DNA from: UBA10364 sp905182675
Lineage (GTDB): Bacteria; Bacteroidota; Bacteroidia; Flavobacteriales; Schleiferiaceae
Direction of reading: 5' to 3'
DNA length: 64,000 nucleotides
Assembly: GCA_963933975.1 (NCBI GenBank)
Contig: CAWVWE010000005.1
Span: 32,646 to 96,645 of the forward strand
A program made the position numbers and the translations under genes. The notes beneath the pieces were generated by a model. The model was not told the origin of the DNA and did no database searches. It saw nothing but the letters and a program-made list of their open reading frames with translations. This document shows positions 16,622 to 25,906 of the stretch, piece after piece (within the stretch, counting starts at the first letter, position 1; the number at the start of each line of letters is the position of its first letter).

Positions 16622-18745
16622 ATGGCAGACGAAAAAAAAGAAAATCAAATCGACAAATTGAAAAAACAATTTGCTCGAAATAACGGATCAAATAACCAAA
16701 AAACACCCGGAGGACCAAAGAAGACTGGGTTTAATTTTTACTGGGTTTATGGTTTAGTCTTCGCTCTATTTATTGGGATGCAAGTCTTTAGTGCCATGAG
16801 TTTTCGTGCAAAGACATCAAATTTTCGTGAGTTTGAGGAATCTCTTCAACTAGGAGATGTCGACAGGGTTAATATTCTGAATGAGAAAAAAATACAAGTC
16901 TTTATAAAAGAAGACCGACTTGCTTCGAACGAGCGCTATAATGAGGTGAAAAATAGTAACCTCAGTAAAGAGGTTAATCCAGGACCACACTATGTCTTCG
17001 AGATGCCAGCAAGTGCTTTCGAAGATCGTATTAAAGAGTATTACAAAGACCACAACAGCGAAGATCCGATTGCAGTGAACTACCAGACCCAAGAAAACTT
17101 CTTGGGAGATATCATTTCTTGGGTGCTTCCCTTAGTACTGATGATTGGTGTATGGTTATTTATTATGAGACGAATGTCTGGCGGTGGATCACCAGGTGGT
17201 GGTGGCGGATCGCAGATTTTTAATATTGGTAAATCAAAGGCTAAGGTTTACGACAAAGACACGGAGGTTAAAACCACATTTGACGAAGTCGCAGGTATGA
17301 CTGGAGCGAAAGAGGAGGTACTCGAAATCGTTGATTTTCTTAAAAACCCTACGAAGTATACAGACTTAGGTGGTCGCATTCCAAAGGGAGTCATGCTATC
17401 AGGCCCGCCAGGAACAGGTAAGACCTTACTTGCCAAGGCCGTTGCTGGAGAAGCTCAAGTTCCATTCTTTTCTTTGTCTGGTTCAGATTTTGTTGAAATG
17501 TTCGTAGGAGTAGGAGCCTCCAGAGTGAGAGACTTGTTTAAGCAGGCAAAGGAAAAATCACCTTGTATCATCTTTATTGATGAAATTGACGCCATTGGAC
17601 GTGCACGTGGGAAAAACAACTTCTCCGGAGGCAACGATGAAAGAGAAAATACCTTAAACCAACTCCTGACAGAAATGGATGGTTTTGGAACAAATGAAAA
17701 TGTCATCATTATTGCAGCCACCAACCGTGCAGACATATTGGATGGCGCGCTTATGAGAGCTGGGCGTTTTGACCGTATCATTTACGTTGATTTACCAGAA
17801 TTAACAGAGCGTAAAGCTATTTTCCAAGTTCATCTCAAGGGTATCAAAACTGACAATAGTTTAGATCTAGATCTTTTGAGCAAACAAACACCTGGGTTCT
17901 CCGGTGCAGATATTGCAAATGTTTGTAATGAAGCGGCACTTATAGCCGCACGGAAAGAGAATAAGACTGTTGGAAAACAGGATTTCAATGATGCGATTGA
18001 TCGTATTGTTGGTGGACTAGAGAAGAAAACGAAAATCATTACCCCAGCAGAGAAAAAAGTAATCGCTTATCATGAAGCGGGGCATGCTGCAGTGAGTTGG
18101 CTACTAGAATATGCCTCTCCGTTGGTAAAAGTAACAATCGTGCCAAGGGGCCGTTCGTTAGGCGCTGCATGGTACCTGCCAGAGGAAAGACAGATTACTA
18201 CTTCAGAGCAAATGCTAGATGAAATGTGTGCCACCATGGGTGGTCGTGCGGCGGAGAAAGTTGTTTTCGATAATATCTCCACAGGCGCTTTGAGTGATCT
18301 TGAAAAAGTAACAAAGCAAGCAAAAGCAATGGTTACTATTTACGGCTTAAGCGAAGAAATCGGCAATATTACGTACTACGATAGCCAAGGTCAAAATGAC
18401 TATGCAATGAGTAAGCCCTATTCAGAAGAGACCGCAGTCATCATTGACAAGGAGATCAGTAAGATCATTGAAGCTGAATATGCTAGAGCCATTTCTTTAC
18501 TTGCAGACAACCGAGACAAACTCGATGCGCTAGCTAATATTCTCCTGGAAAAGGAGGTTATTTTCCGAGAAAATGTTCAGGATATCTTTGGCAAACGACC
18601 TTGGGACAAAGAAGAAGAGGTTGTGGTTGAAGAAGTTCCTGTAGCTGAGGAAGTACCAGCTACAGTAATCGAAACCACTCAAGAAGCTGAACAGCAAGAT
18701 ATTAAAGCTGATAACGAATCAGATTCTAACGAAAAAACAGAGTAA
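16622..18745 (+). CDS. ftsH: ATP-dependent zinc metalloprotease FtsH
   Basis: This 707-residue membrane AAA+ protease degrades misfolded membrane proteins and short-lived regulators. It has two membrane helices (about 38-58 and 163-182) with the periplasmic domain between, a Gly-rich linker, Walker A GPPGTGKT at 261-268, Walker B FIDEID, the second region of homology, and the zinc site HEAGH at 484-488. The last 50 or so residues form a strongly acidic low-complexity tail rich in Glu, Val and Asp. The conserved flavobacterial order rsfS-ftsH-LUD-cdsA-psd is intact. A rho-independent terminator follows. Confidence 0.97.
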   Translation: MADEKKENQIDKLKKQFARNNGSNNQKTPGGPKKTGFNFYWVYGLVFALFIGMQVFSAMSFRAKTSNFREFEESLQLGDVDRVNILNEKKIQVFIKEDRLASNERYNEVKNSNLSKEVNPGPHYVFEMPASAFEDRIKEYYKDHNSEDPIAVNYQTQENFLGDIISWVLPLVLMIGVWLFIMRRMSGGGSPGGGGGSQIFNIGKSKAKVYDKDTEVKTTFDEVAGMTGAKEEVLEIVDFLKNPTKYTDLGGRIPKGVMLSGPPGTGKTLLAKAVAGEAQVPFFSLSGSDFVEMFVGVGASRVRDLFKQAKEKSPCIIFIDEIDAIGRARGKNNFSGGNDERENTLNQLLTEMDGFGTNENVIIIAATNRADILDGALMRAGRFDRIIYVDLPELTERKAIFQVHLKGIKTDNSLDLDLLSKQTPGFSGADIANVCNEAALIAARKENKTVGKQDFNDAIDRIVGGLEKKTKIITPAEKKVIAYHEAGHAAVSWLLEYASPLVKVTIVPRGRSLGAAWYLPEERQITTSEQMLDEMCATMGGRAAEKVVFDNISTGALSDLEKVTKQAKAMVTIYGLSEEIGNITYYDSQGQNDYAMSKPYSEETAVIIDKEISKIIEAEYARAISLLADNRDKLDALANILLEKEVIFRENVQDIFGKRPWDKEEEVVVEEVPVAEEVPATVIETTQEAEQQDIKADNESDSNEKTE

Positions 18746-18762
18746 TCATCTCTGCTTTTATT

Positions 18763-18797
18763 AAAAAGCCACACTATAAATTAGTGTGGCTTTTTTT
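18763..18797 (+). terminator. Rho-independent terminator after ftsH
   Basis: AGCCACACTA pairs with TAGTGTGGCT across a 5-nt loop, preceded by five A and followed by a run of T on the plus strand. It separates ftsH from the LUD-cdsA-psd set. Confidence 0.88.
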
Positions 18798-18843
18798 GTT
18801 GAAAGCTCTTCGAAAGCTTTAGCCTTGTCTAGCCAAGCTTTTC

Positions 18844-18851
18844 TATTTTTG
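18844..18851 (+). promoter_or_regulatory. Candidate promoter -7 box (TATTTTTG) for the LUD-cdsA-psd operon
   Basis: This is an exact TAnnTTTG match 19 nt before the ATG at 18871. A TTG at 18825-18827 lies 16 nt upstream of it and may be the -33 element, slightly closer than usual. Confidence 0.5.
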
Positions 18852-18870
18852 ATAAACGATTCATTGTACC

Positions 18871-19485
18871 ATGGCCAAAAGCGGCGGTTTTTTCTCCAAA
18901 CTCACTTCTACTTTTAGAAAAGAGGCTCTATCCTCCAAATCCGAAAAGGGAAAATTTGCACCGTTGGATCAAATTCCGTTGGATGAAAAATTTGTCTCCC
19001 AGTTCACCGAAGGAGGTGGTGATTTCGTCTACTGCGCGAACAAAATAGATGCAGTCACCTCTCTATCCCATTATTGCTCAGAACAAGGCTGGAAAGGTGT
19101 TTTTATTTCATCACCGGAACTAGCAGAATGGGAGAACAAAATCACCATTAAAACTACTTTCCAGAACGATGGACAGTTCCCTGTCGTACTCAGTGCTTGT
19201 GAAGCCTTAATTGCGTTCAACGGAGGTATTATGGTTCATGGACATCATACGGGAGGGCGAAAATTAGCAGATCTTCCTAAAAACCACATACTTATAGCCT
19301 TCACGTCGCAAATGGTTGCTAATCTTAGAGACGGCATGACCGCTATTAATCAAAAATATAGAGAAAACAGGCCTGGAAACATAGCTGTCATTCGTGCACC
19401 TCATGACCAGAATGTAGAATTAGCAGCAGCAGACCCCAACAAGGATAGAACGGTGTTCCTGATTCTCATTGAAGACGAAGCATAG
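18871..19485 (+). CDS. LUD-domain protein (LutC/YkgG-like)
   Basis: This 204-residue protein belongs to the LUD family, whose best-known member LutC takes part in lactate oxidation with the iron-sulfur proteins LutA and LutB. Those partners are not present here. It has an N-terminal basic tail, then the alpha/beta core with IAFNGGIMVHGHHTGGRKLA as the recognisable segment. In Flavobacteriia it sits constantly between ftsH and cdsA, so a role other than lactate use is probable, perhaps linked to membrane homeostasis. That is inference from position only. It lies 1 bp upstream of cdsA. Confidence 0.8.
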   Translation: MAKSGGFFSKLTSTFRKEALSSKSEKGKFAPLDQIPLDEKFVSQFTEGGGDFVYCANKIDAVTSLSHYCSEQGWKGVFISSPELAEWENKITIKTTFQNDGQFPVVLSACEALIAFNGGIMVHGHHTGGRKLADLPKNHILIAFTSQMVANLRDGMTAINQKYRENRPGNIAVIRAPHDQNVELAAADPNKDRTVFLILIEDEA

Positions 19486-19486
19486 C

Positions 19487-20251
19487 ATGGGAAAAAGAGC
19501 ACTATTTGGCGGATTATACGCTACTACATTGATTGGTATTTTCGGATTTACATCTTTTGGTCCATACCTACTAGCTGTATTTGCCTTTCTCCTCATGAAT
19601 GAAGTTTCTCGTCTGTTAAAGATGGAGCGTAAATTTCCATTACTGATATTCACGTTCCTAGTTCTGTTCGCCGGTGCAATGTTTGACTGGGGCGATAATA
19701 ACAATATCGTGACGTCAACGGTAATGCTAAGTACTTTGCTCGTTCTTACTCTTCTCAGAGCTAAGCAGCCTGCCCTTGAAATGAGAAAGAGCTTTTTTGG
19801 ACTGATATACGTCTATGTACCTATGATTTATGTCATCCAGACCTCTGTTGAATCCCCCAAACTCATTCTTTTCATTTTTATTATGATCTGGTCTTCAGAT
19901 ACTTTCGCTTATTTAGTAGGCCGAGGTTTTGGAAAACATCCTTTCGCACCTAAGCTCTCTCCTAAAAAAACTACGGAAGGTTTTGTAGGAGGAATACTAG
20001 GAACGCTAGTTGTGGGTACCGTTACTAATCATTTCTGGGGCTTAACATCTATGCCTATAGCGCTCTTTCTTGCTGTGACAGTGAGTTTAATCGCGCCTTT
20101 TGGTGATCTGGTAGCATCTGCACTTAAAAGAGAGGCTGATGTTAAAGATTCGGGTGTATTTTTACCTGGACATGGAGGCGCGTTAGATAGACTGGACAGT
20201 TTTATAACTGCGGCACCAATTTCAATACTTATATACCAACATTTGATATGA
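19487..20251 (+). CDS. cdsA: Phosphatidate cytidylyltransferase
   Basis: This polytopic inner-membrane enzyme makes CDP-diacylglycerol from CTP and phosphatidic acid. The C-terminal CDS signature KREADVKDSGVFLPGHGG followed by DRLDS is complete, and WSSDTFAYLVGR precedes it. The protein is about 254 residues with 7-8 helices. The frame also has an ATG at 19469, inside the LUD gene; the ATG at 19487, 1 bp after that stop, is preferred. The stop overlaps psd by 4 bp (ATGA). Confidence 0.94.
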   Translation: MGKRALFGGLYATTLIGIFGFTSFGPYLLAVFAFLLMNEVSRLLKMERKFPLLIFTFLVLFAGAMFDWGDNNNIVTSTVMLSTLLVLTLLRAKQPALEMRKSFFGLIYVYVPMIYVIQTSVESPKLILFIFIMIWSSDTFAYLVGRGFGKHPFAPKLSPKKTTEGFVGGILGTLVVGTVTNHFWGLTSMPIALFLAVTVSLIAPFGDLVASALKREADVKDSGVFLPGHGGALDRLDSFITAAPISILIYQHLI

Positions 20252-20904
20252 CCATTCATAAAGAAGGAAAGGGAACGTTAGGCTTATCATTCATTGTTTT
20301 AGTGGCGGTGAATGCTCTTGTACAATGGCTAACTACATTACAATGGCTTGAAGCAGCCGTTCTAATAACAAGCATAGTTCTTTATGCTATCGTACTTCAG
20401 TTTTTCCGCAATCCTACGCGTACCATACTGGTTAATCCAGAAGCGTTCCTATGTCCTGCAGATGGTAAAATAGTGACTATAGAAGAGGTTTACGAAGAGG
20501 AATTTTTAAAAGAGAAATGTATTCAACTGTCAATTTTCATGTCGCCATTTAACGTACATGTAAATAGATTTCCCTTAGGTGGAAAAATACTACACGCTGT
20601 TCATCACCACGGAAAATTTCTTGTTGCTTGGCATCCGAAGAGTTCTTCTCTTAACGAGAGAACTACTGTAGCGATCGAGAATACTGTTTGGGGAAAGGTC
20701 GTGTTTCGTCAAATTGCTGGTGCTGTCGCTCGAAGAATAGTGATGTACACGAAACAGGGAGACTTAGTGAAGCAAGGCTCAGAATTTGGATTCATCAAGT
20801 TTGGCTCTAGGGTTGACGTCTTTTTACCTTTGGATTGTAAGATACAAGTCAAGGAAGGGGATATCGTTAAAGGCGCTACTACTGTACTTGCGAATAGATC
20901 TTAA
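20248..20904 (+). CDS. psd: Phosphatidylserine decarboxylase proenzyme
   Basis: This 218-residue membrane-associated enzyme decarboxylates phosphatidylserine to phosphatidylethanolamine. Two N-terminal helices are followed by CPADGKIV, SIFMSPFNVHVNRFP and the self-cleavage site in KFGSR: cleavage between G186 and S187 would create the pyruvoyl group. The length and GS site fit the short form of Psd. It is coupled to cdsA, which makes the precursor of its substrate. Confidence 0.94.
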   Translation: MTIHKEGKGTLGLSFIVLVAVNALVQWLTTLQWLEAAVLITSIVLYAIVLQFFRNPTRTILVNPEAFLCPADGKIVTIEEVYEEEFLKEKCIQLSIFMSPFNVHVNRFPLGGKILHAVHHHGKFLVAWHPKSSSLNERTTVAIENTVWGKVVFRQIAGAVARRIVMYTKQGDLVKQGSEFGFIKFGSRVDVFLPLDCKIQVKEGDIVKGATTVLANRS

Positions 20905-20922
20905 TAAAACTGCCAATAGGCC

Positions 20923-21621
20923 CTAACGTTGACGCTCAGAAGCCTCTTTGATCCATTCTAAGACGATGTCGAACTGCGCTGTTCTGGATATTGCGCTGTT
21001 GTCTAATATCTTAGCATCATTAGCCGCGACGAGCGGAGAGTCTGAACGCTCCATATCTGCTTTATCTCTAGATTTTAAATTCTGAAGAACTTCCAACACA
21101 GAATGTTCTTGACCGCTGCTGTCTAATTCCGATTTACGTCTTTGCGCACGAATCATATCTGAGGCAGTCATAAATATTTTTAACTCAGCATCTGGAAAAA
21201 CCACTGTTCCAATGTCCCTGCCATCCATAACAACGCCTCCTTTTTCACCCATGGCCTGTTGCAGAGCCACTAGCCTCCTCCGCACAGGCACAAGCTTCGC
21301 TACATGCGAAACGACATTACTAACTTCCATGGTGCGAATTTGCTCTTCAATACATTCTCCATTGAGATAGGTATTATTTTTACCTCTTTCATCTATTTCG
21401 AAAGTGATATTTAAACCTTGGATAGCTCTAATTATGGCATCATCCTGGCAGCCGTGCTCTTTGCTTACCCATCCTTCTCGAAGGGCATAGAGGGCAACCG
21501 CACGGTACATCGCACCTGAATCCACATAGACATACGACAACTCCATTGCTAATTGCTTGGCAAGGGTACTCTTACCTGTGGAACTGTGTCCGTCTATGGC
21601 AATAGTCAAGGGTTTGTGCAT
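20923..21621 (-). CDS. cmk: Cytidylate kinase
   Basis: This 232-residue kinase phosphorylates CMP and dCMP. The P-loop is GHSSTGKST at about 10-18, with DSGAMYRA and DGRDIGTVVFP motifs typical of Cmk. A middle insertion of the NMP-binding domain is present, as in long-form Cmk. In Flavobacteriia cmk often lies beside porQ, as here (14 bp gap). It converges on psd with 18 bp between stops and no visible terminator. Confidence 0.95.
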   Translation of the reverse strand: MHKPLTIAIDGHSSTGKSTLAKQLAMELSYVYVDSGAMYRAVALYALREGWVSKEHGCQDDAIIRAIQGLNITFEIDERGKNNTYLNGECIEEQIRTMEVSNVVSHVAKLVPVRRRLVALQQAMGEKGGVVMDGRDIGTVVFPDAELKIFMTASDMIRAQRRKSELDSSGQEHSVLEVLQNLKSRDKADMERSDSPLVAANDAKILDNSAISRTAQFDIVLEWIKEASERQR

Positions 21622-21635
21622 GGTTGTTGTAGTAC

Positions 21636-22637
21636 TTAGATATTGAAACTTAAAGATAGGGTATTCATTCGTCCGGCTAGGCTCCGAAGCTCATTTGCAT
21701 AATGGAGCTGAAAGGAATTAAAATACAAACCTGCTCCCAACGAGAACCCACCAGAAGTTCTTCGGGTTGGTAAAGACATTTCGAATTGACGACGGAAATT
21801 ATACCCCACCATCAAGTGTAATCTTTGCGTAGGTAAAAACTCTATCGAGCCAGAAAGGTGACGCAATCCCAGATTGAGCATCGAAAAAGTCTCTTGGGTT
21901 TGCTCACCAGTTACAGGATCTACATTTACTAAGTTGGGATCTTGATAACCTAAGTTCCAACGAGACAATTGATCAATCACAAACGTCCAACGAAACGGCG
22001 CATACTCTAGTTTATCACCAAAAGCAAATAACAAATTCGTGGGTAGAGATTCCCGTTGATTTCCAAAAGTAGTAAGCTGCATACCCACATTCTTAACTAT
22101 CAAAGCTACATCAGGCCCCGCAGCAACGCTATACATGGCTACCCAGTCTGAGGCTACGGCCCAACTCTGGTAACTTTCGTAAGTACCATTAATTAACTTA
22201 CCAGAAACCGCAAACGAAATATTTTTGAACGACCCTAGTTGACTTCCTACATTAATGGCTAAATCGCCGGCGCTGAACTCTCCTAAAACAGTTCCCCAAG
22301 AATCAGTAGCTGTAAATTCTCCGTATTGCACACTTTGAACGGATGCAATCAGAGGTTTCCCCATAATCTTGAAACCATAGCTGCCTTGTAATAGCTGTAC
22401 GCCATCTCCTAAGCTACCAATACTGATTTCTAATTGATGTATGGAGCTGTCCGAGAGCAGTAAAGGGTTCTGCACTGCATATGCACCTGTTGGACCAGGA
22501 TGAATATAACTCGTGTTCCCCAATGCAGATGATCCGGCAAATATGCTTCGATCTAGAAAAGTAAATACACCACCAGCGCCACTTTGAGCAATAGCGCTAA
22601 AGGAACATAACAATGATATGGTTAGTATTCTAATCAA
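21636..22637 (-). CDS. porQ: Type IX secretion system protein PorQ
   Basis: This 333-residue protein has a signal peptide (about 1-17) and an outer-membrane beta-barrel pattern. The N-terminal segment GGVFTFLDRSIFAGSSALG matches the PorQ family. In the T9SS, PorQ works with PorU, PorV and PorZ at the attachment complex that processes cargo at the cell surface; those partners are not in the window. The neighbours cmk and lon match the usual porQ context. Its start overlaps the lon stop by 4 bp. Confidence 0.85.
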   Translation of the reverse strand: MIRILTISLLCSFSAIAQSGAGGVFTFLDRSIFAGSSALGNTSYIHPGPTGAYAVQNPLLLSDSSIHQLEISIGSLGDGVQLLQGSYGFKIMGKPLIASVQSVQYGEFTATDSWGTVLGEFSAGDLAINVGSQLGSFKNISFAVSGKLINGTYESYQSWAVASDWVAMYSVAAGPDVALIVKNVGMQLTTFGNQRESLPTNLLFAFGDKLEYAPFRWTFVIDQLSRWNLGYQDPNLVNVDPVTGEQTQETFSMLNLGLRHLSGSIEFLPTQRLHLMVGYNFRRQFEMSLPTRRTSGGFSLGAGLYFNSFQLHYANELRSLAGRMNTLSLSFNI

Positions 22638-25099
22638 CCCTTCTTTAAAGCCGGTTCTAAAACTTTAGCACCTTTTACTTTTTTATCTAATATAGCCAAT
22701 TCCAATACCTCTTGCATTTCAGAAACATAATGAAAAGTCATACCCTTAATGTAGTGGTCTTCTATCTCTTCAATATCCCTTCTGTTCTTGTCACAAAGGA
22801 TGATCGTATTAATTTTTGCACGCTTAGCTGCCAATATTTTTTCCTTAATACCTCCAACCGGAAGTACTTTTCCTCGGAGTGTAATCTCTCCAGTCATTGC
22901 TAGTTTTGGAGCTACTAGTTGCTGTTTAAACAAGGAGGTAAGCGCGGTAAGTAAGGTGACTCCTGCACTGGGGCCATCTTTAGGAATTGCCCCTTGTGGA
23001 ACGTGAATATTGATATCATAGGCACTAAAAAGGCCCGCATCGATACCTACTTGATCTGAATTTGCCTTGAGATAAGCCATCGCTATAGTGGCGCTTTCTT
23101 TCATGACTTCACCTAAGTTTCCAGTAATAATAACCTTTCCAGTTCCCTTGTGCAGGGAACTCTCAATGAAGAGGATGTCCCCACCAACAGGAGTCCAGGC
23201 TAAACCTGTAACCACCCCGGCATGGTCATTTCCCTCGTATACATCGCGTTCTCGGGAAGGGCCTAAAATAGTCTCTAAATCACTCTTTCCGATTTTAGCT
23301 TTTGCGACATCACCCATGGCGATGTCCTTGGCTGTACTGCGAATAAGCTTGGCTACTTTTTTATCTAAATTTCTTACTCCGCTTTCACGAGTATATCCTT
23401 CTACAACAGACTTTAGCTCGGGTTTACCAATTGAAAATTGATCCTTAGTGATCCCATGATTACCCAATTGTTTTGGCACCAAATGGCGCTTCGCAATCTC
23501 CACTTTCTCATCGGTAGTATAACCGGTCACATCGATGATTTCCATTCTATCTAGCAAGGCAGGCTGTATGGCACCTAGATTATTTGCTGTTGCAATAAAA
23601 AAGACCTTACTTAAATCATAACCCATTTCAAGGTAGTTGTCATAAAAGCTGTCGTTCTGCTCTGGGTCTAAAACCTCTAGCATACTAGACGAAGGATCTC
23701 CTCCGTTACCGTAACTCAATTTATCTATTTCATCAAGAATAAATACTGGATCATTTGAGCCAGCCTTCTTCATGTTTTGGAGAATACGACCTGGCATAGC
23801 TCCAATATATGTCTTACGATGTCCTCTGATTTCTGCTTCATCGCGGAGACCGCCTAAAGACATTCGGACATAGGGTCGGTCCAATGCTTCAGCAATACTT
23901 TTCCCTAGTGATGTCTTTCCTACACCTGGAGGGCCAGCTAAACATAAGATTGGGCTCTTCATGTCTCCTTTGAGCTTGAGCACAGCGAGGTGCTCTAGAA
24001 TACGTTCTTTTACTTTCTCCAATCCGTAATGATCCTTATGAAGAATGTTCTCTGCTTTTTTCAAGTTTATATCTACCCTGCCCTTAGACTCAAAAGGAAG
24101 TTCTAAAAGGAATTCTAGATAATTTCTTTGAATAGCAAATTCAGGCATCTGCGGATTCAGGCGTTGAAGCTTTTTTAACTCCTTTTCAAAATGATCGGAT
24201 GCTTTTTTACTCCACTTTTTAGCCGTTGATTTCTGACGCATTTCCTGAATCTCAGTCTCACTACTATTCCCTCCCAATTCTTCTTGGATGGTTTTCATTT
24301 GCTGGTGCAAGAAATATTCGCGTTGTTGTTGGTCAAACTCGTGCTTTACTTTATCGTGAATCTCATTTTTCACCTCAAGCATTCTTAATTCGCGATTGAG
24401 TCCTTCCAATACTTTCGTTGCCCGCTCTTTCAGACTATCTAATTCCAAAACTTCCTGCTTCTTATTCAAGGTCATACTGCTATTAGACGCAATGAAATTT
24501 AGCAAAAATGTGTTCGATTTTATATTATCCAAAGCGGCTTGGGCTTCGGAAGGAATATTTGGGCTTTCTTGTATTAATCGACCAGCAACTTCTTTGATAC
24601 TGTCCATAAGCACATTGAATTCAATGTCCTCTTCTCCCGGTACAAATTCAGGTAAAAACTCAACTTTGGCCATATTAAAAGGCTCGTTTTGTGTCCATTC
24701 CAGTATTCGGAAGCGTTTTTTTCCTTGAATAATGATGGTTGTATTTCCATCAGGCATTTTAAAACTCTTTACAATCTGTGCAAGGGTTCCCGTTGGGAAA
24801 ACATCTCCAGCACCTGGTTCTTCTGTTTCTCCATCTTTCTGCGCGATCATACCCACAAACTTGGGCTCATCTGTAATGCTGCGGATAAGACGTAGACTTT
24901 TATCTCTACCAGCAGTTATTGGAGCTACGACTCCAGGGAAAATGACGGTGTTTCTCAGAGGGAGTATTGGCAGAAGCTCCGGTAGCTGTTCATTATTAAT
25001 TTCTACCTCATCATCAGAAATCATCAAAGGGATGAATTCTGTATTCTCATTTATAATATCGTTAAGTGACAAACTGTCCATAATACGTGTTGTTGACAT
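22634..25099 (-). CDS. lon: ATP-dependent protease La
   Basis: This 821-residue cytoplasmic AAA+ protease has an N-terminal LON substrate domain (PILPLRNTVIFPG), a coiled-coil, Walker A GPPGVGKTS and a C-terminal protease domain with the catalytic dyad Ser711 (DGPSAG) and Lys754. Length is typical. It degrades damaged and regulatory proteins. The start region has an 11-bp palindrome 20 bp upstream. The downstream gene porQ overlaps by 4 bp. Confidence 0.97.
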   Translation of the reverse strand: MSTTRIMDSLSLNDIINENTEFIPLMISDDEVEINNEQLPELLPILPLRNTVIFPGVVAPITAGRDKSLRLIRSITDEPKFVGMIAQKDGETEEPGAGDVFPTGTLAQIVKSFKMPDGNTTIIIQGKKRFRILEWTQNEPFNMAKVEFLPEFVPGEEDIEFNVLMDSIKEVAGRLIQESPNIPSEAQAALDNIKSNTFLLNFIASNSSMTLNKKQEVLELDSLKERATKVLEGLNRELRMLEVKNEIHDKVKHEFDQQQREYFLHQQMKTIQEELGGNSSETEIQEMRQKSTAKKWSKKASDHFEKELKKLQRLNPQMPEFAIQRNYLEFLLELPFESKGRVDINLKKAENILHKDHYGLEKVKERILEHLAVLKLKGDMKSPILCLAGPPGVGKTSLGKSIAEALDRPYVRMSLGGLRDEAEIRGHRKTYIGAMPGRILQNMKKAGSNDPVFILDEIDKLSYGNGGDPSSSMLEVLDPEQNDSFYDNYLEMGYDLSKVFFIATANNLGAIQPALLDRMEIIDVTGYTTDEKVEIAKRHLVPKQLGNHGITKDQFSIGKPELKSVVEGYTRESGVRNLDKKVAKLIRSTAKDIAMGDVAKAKIGKSDLETILGPSRERDVYEGNDHAGVVTGLAWTPVGGDILFIESSLHKGTGKVIITGNLGEVMKESATIAMAYLKANSDQVGIDAGLFSAYDINIHVPQGAIPKDGPSAGVTLLTALTSLFKQQLVAPKLAMTGEITLRGKVLPVGGIKEKILAAKRAKINTIILCDKNRRDIEEIEDHYIKGMTFHYVSEMQEVLELAILDKKVKGAKVLEPALKKG

Positions 25100-25118
25100 G
25101 GTGATAGGCTCATTTTAC

Positions 25119-25129
25119 GACACGGTGTC
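25119..25129. promoter_or_regulatory. Palindrome GACACgGTGTC upstream of lon
   Basis: This is a perfect 5-bp-arm palindrome with one central base, 20 bp before the lon ATG. The position suits an operator, but no regulator is known to me for this sequence. Confidence 0.3.
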
Positions 25130-25140
25130 ATAAATAGCTA

Positions 25141-25169
25141 AAAAAAGGCCTCTCCGTAAGAGGGCCTTT
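25141..25169 (-). terminator. Terminator after the beta-barrel gene (minus strand)
   Basis: On the minus strand AAAGGCC and GGCCTTT arms (extended by TCT/AGA with one bulge) are followed by seven T. It lies about 30 bp downstream of the stop at 25199. Confidence 0.75.
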
Positions 25170-25198
25170 AGTAAAGTTCAAAGGTTGTGCCGAACTTT

Positions 25199-25906
25199 TT
25201 ACTGGTCGAAGAAGCCAAGACTCATTCCAAACTTGAACGTAACAGATCCGTCCAAAGTATTTAGAACCTCTGTACTACTTGATACAAAATCTTCGGCATA
25301 ATTGAATCCTTCAATATTTGAAACGCCAAAACCATTGTAATATATACCCAGGTTGTAAAACGTTTTCAATGACCTACGAATTCTCCATCCAAAGCCAAGC
25401 GCATAGGTAAAGGTTTGTCCTGTACCAGGATATAACTCTATCTCATCTGGATATTGAGCATTTGTATTTAGATGAGGTTGGTAAGTGAGTGCACCTACTC
25501 CGATATGAATAAAGGGAGTATGTGTATTGCGTAAATTATACTTCCCAAATGGAATAAAATGAATATTAGTAAACACATTTAGGTTCAATAAATCTGTATC
25601 TACTTGATAGTCTCGATCCACGTTGCCATGTAAGTTGTCATGACTGTATATGCTTCCATAATTCACATCAGCGCCCACACTAAGTATGCTGCTGAAATTG
25701 TACTTCAATTGTGTACCCATTCCGAACCTTGCTTCCTGAGTTAAAGCACCTAAACTATTGTTATTGACATCACCGAGATAATTCTGCGTCATACCATAGG
25801 CACCAAGCTCTAAAAACGATGTTGAGCGCTGGGCATTAGCTGAATAGCTGAGGAAAAGTATCGCCATTCCTAGCAGGAAATTGTTTCTGGTGTTCTTATT
25901 TTTCAT
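25199..25906 (-). CDS. Outer-membrane beta-barrel protein (DUF6089-like)
   Basis: This 235-residue protein has a signal peptide ending near residue 25 (SANAQ) and an alternating hydrophobic pattern with the opening LELGAYGMTQNYLGDVN, as in DUF6089 proteins of Bacteroidota. It ends in an aromatic C-terminus (SLGFFDQ) typical of porins. Eight strands are plausible. No ligand or pathway can be assigned. Its start overlaps the yaaA stop by 4 bp, so the two are co-transcribed. Confidence 0.72.
   Translation of the reverse strand: MKNKNTRNNFLLGMAILFLSYSANAQRSTSFLELGAYGMTQNYLGDVNNNSLGALTQEARFGMGTQLKYNFSSILSVGADVNYGSIYSHDNLHGNVDRDYQVDTDLLNLNVFTNIHFIPFGKYNLRNTHTPFIHIGVGALTYQPHLNTNAQYPDEIELYPGTGQTFTYALGFGWRIRRSLKTFYNLGIYYNGFGVSNIEGFNYAEDFVSSSTEVLNTLDGSVTFKFGMSLGFFDQ

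Noticed and set aside
24732..25133. 133-codon plus-strand ORF opposite the lon 5' end
   Set aside because: It is antisense to conserved lon sequence and Ser-rich in the manner of shadows; it also runs across the lon start region.
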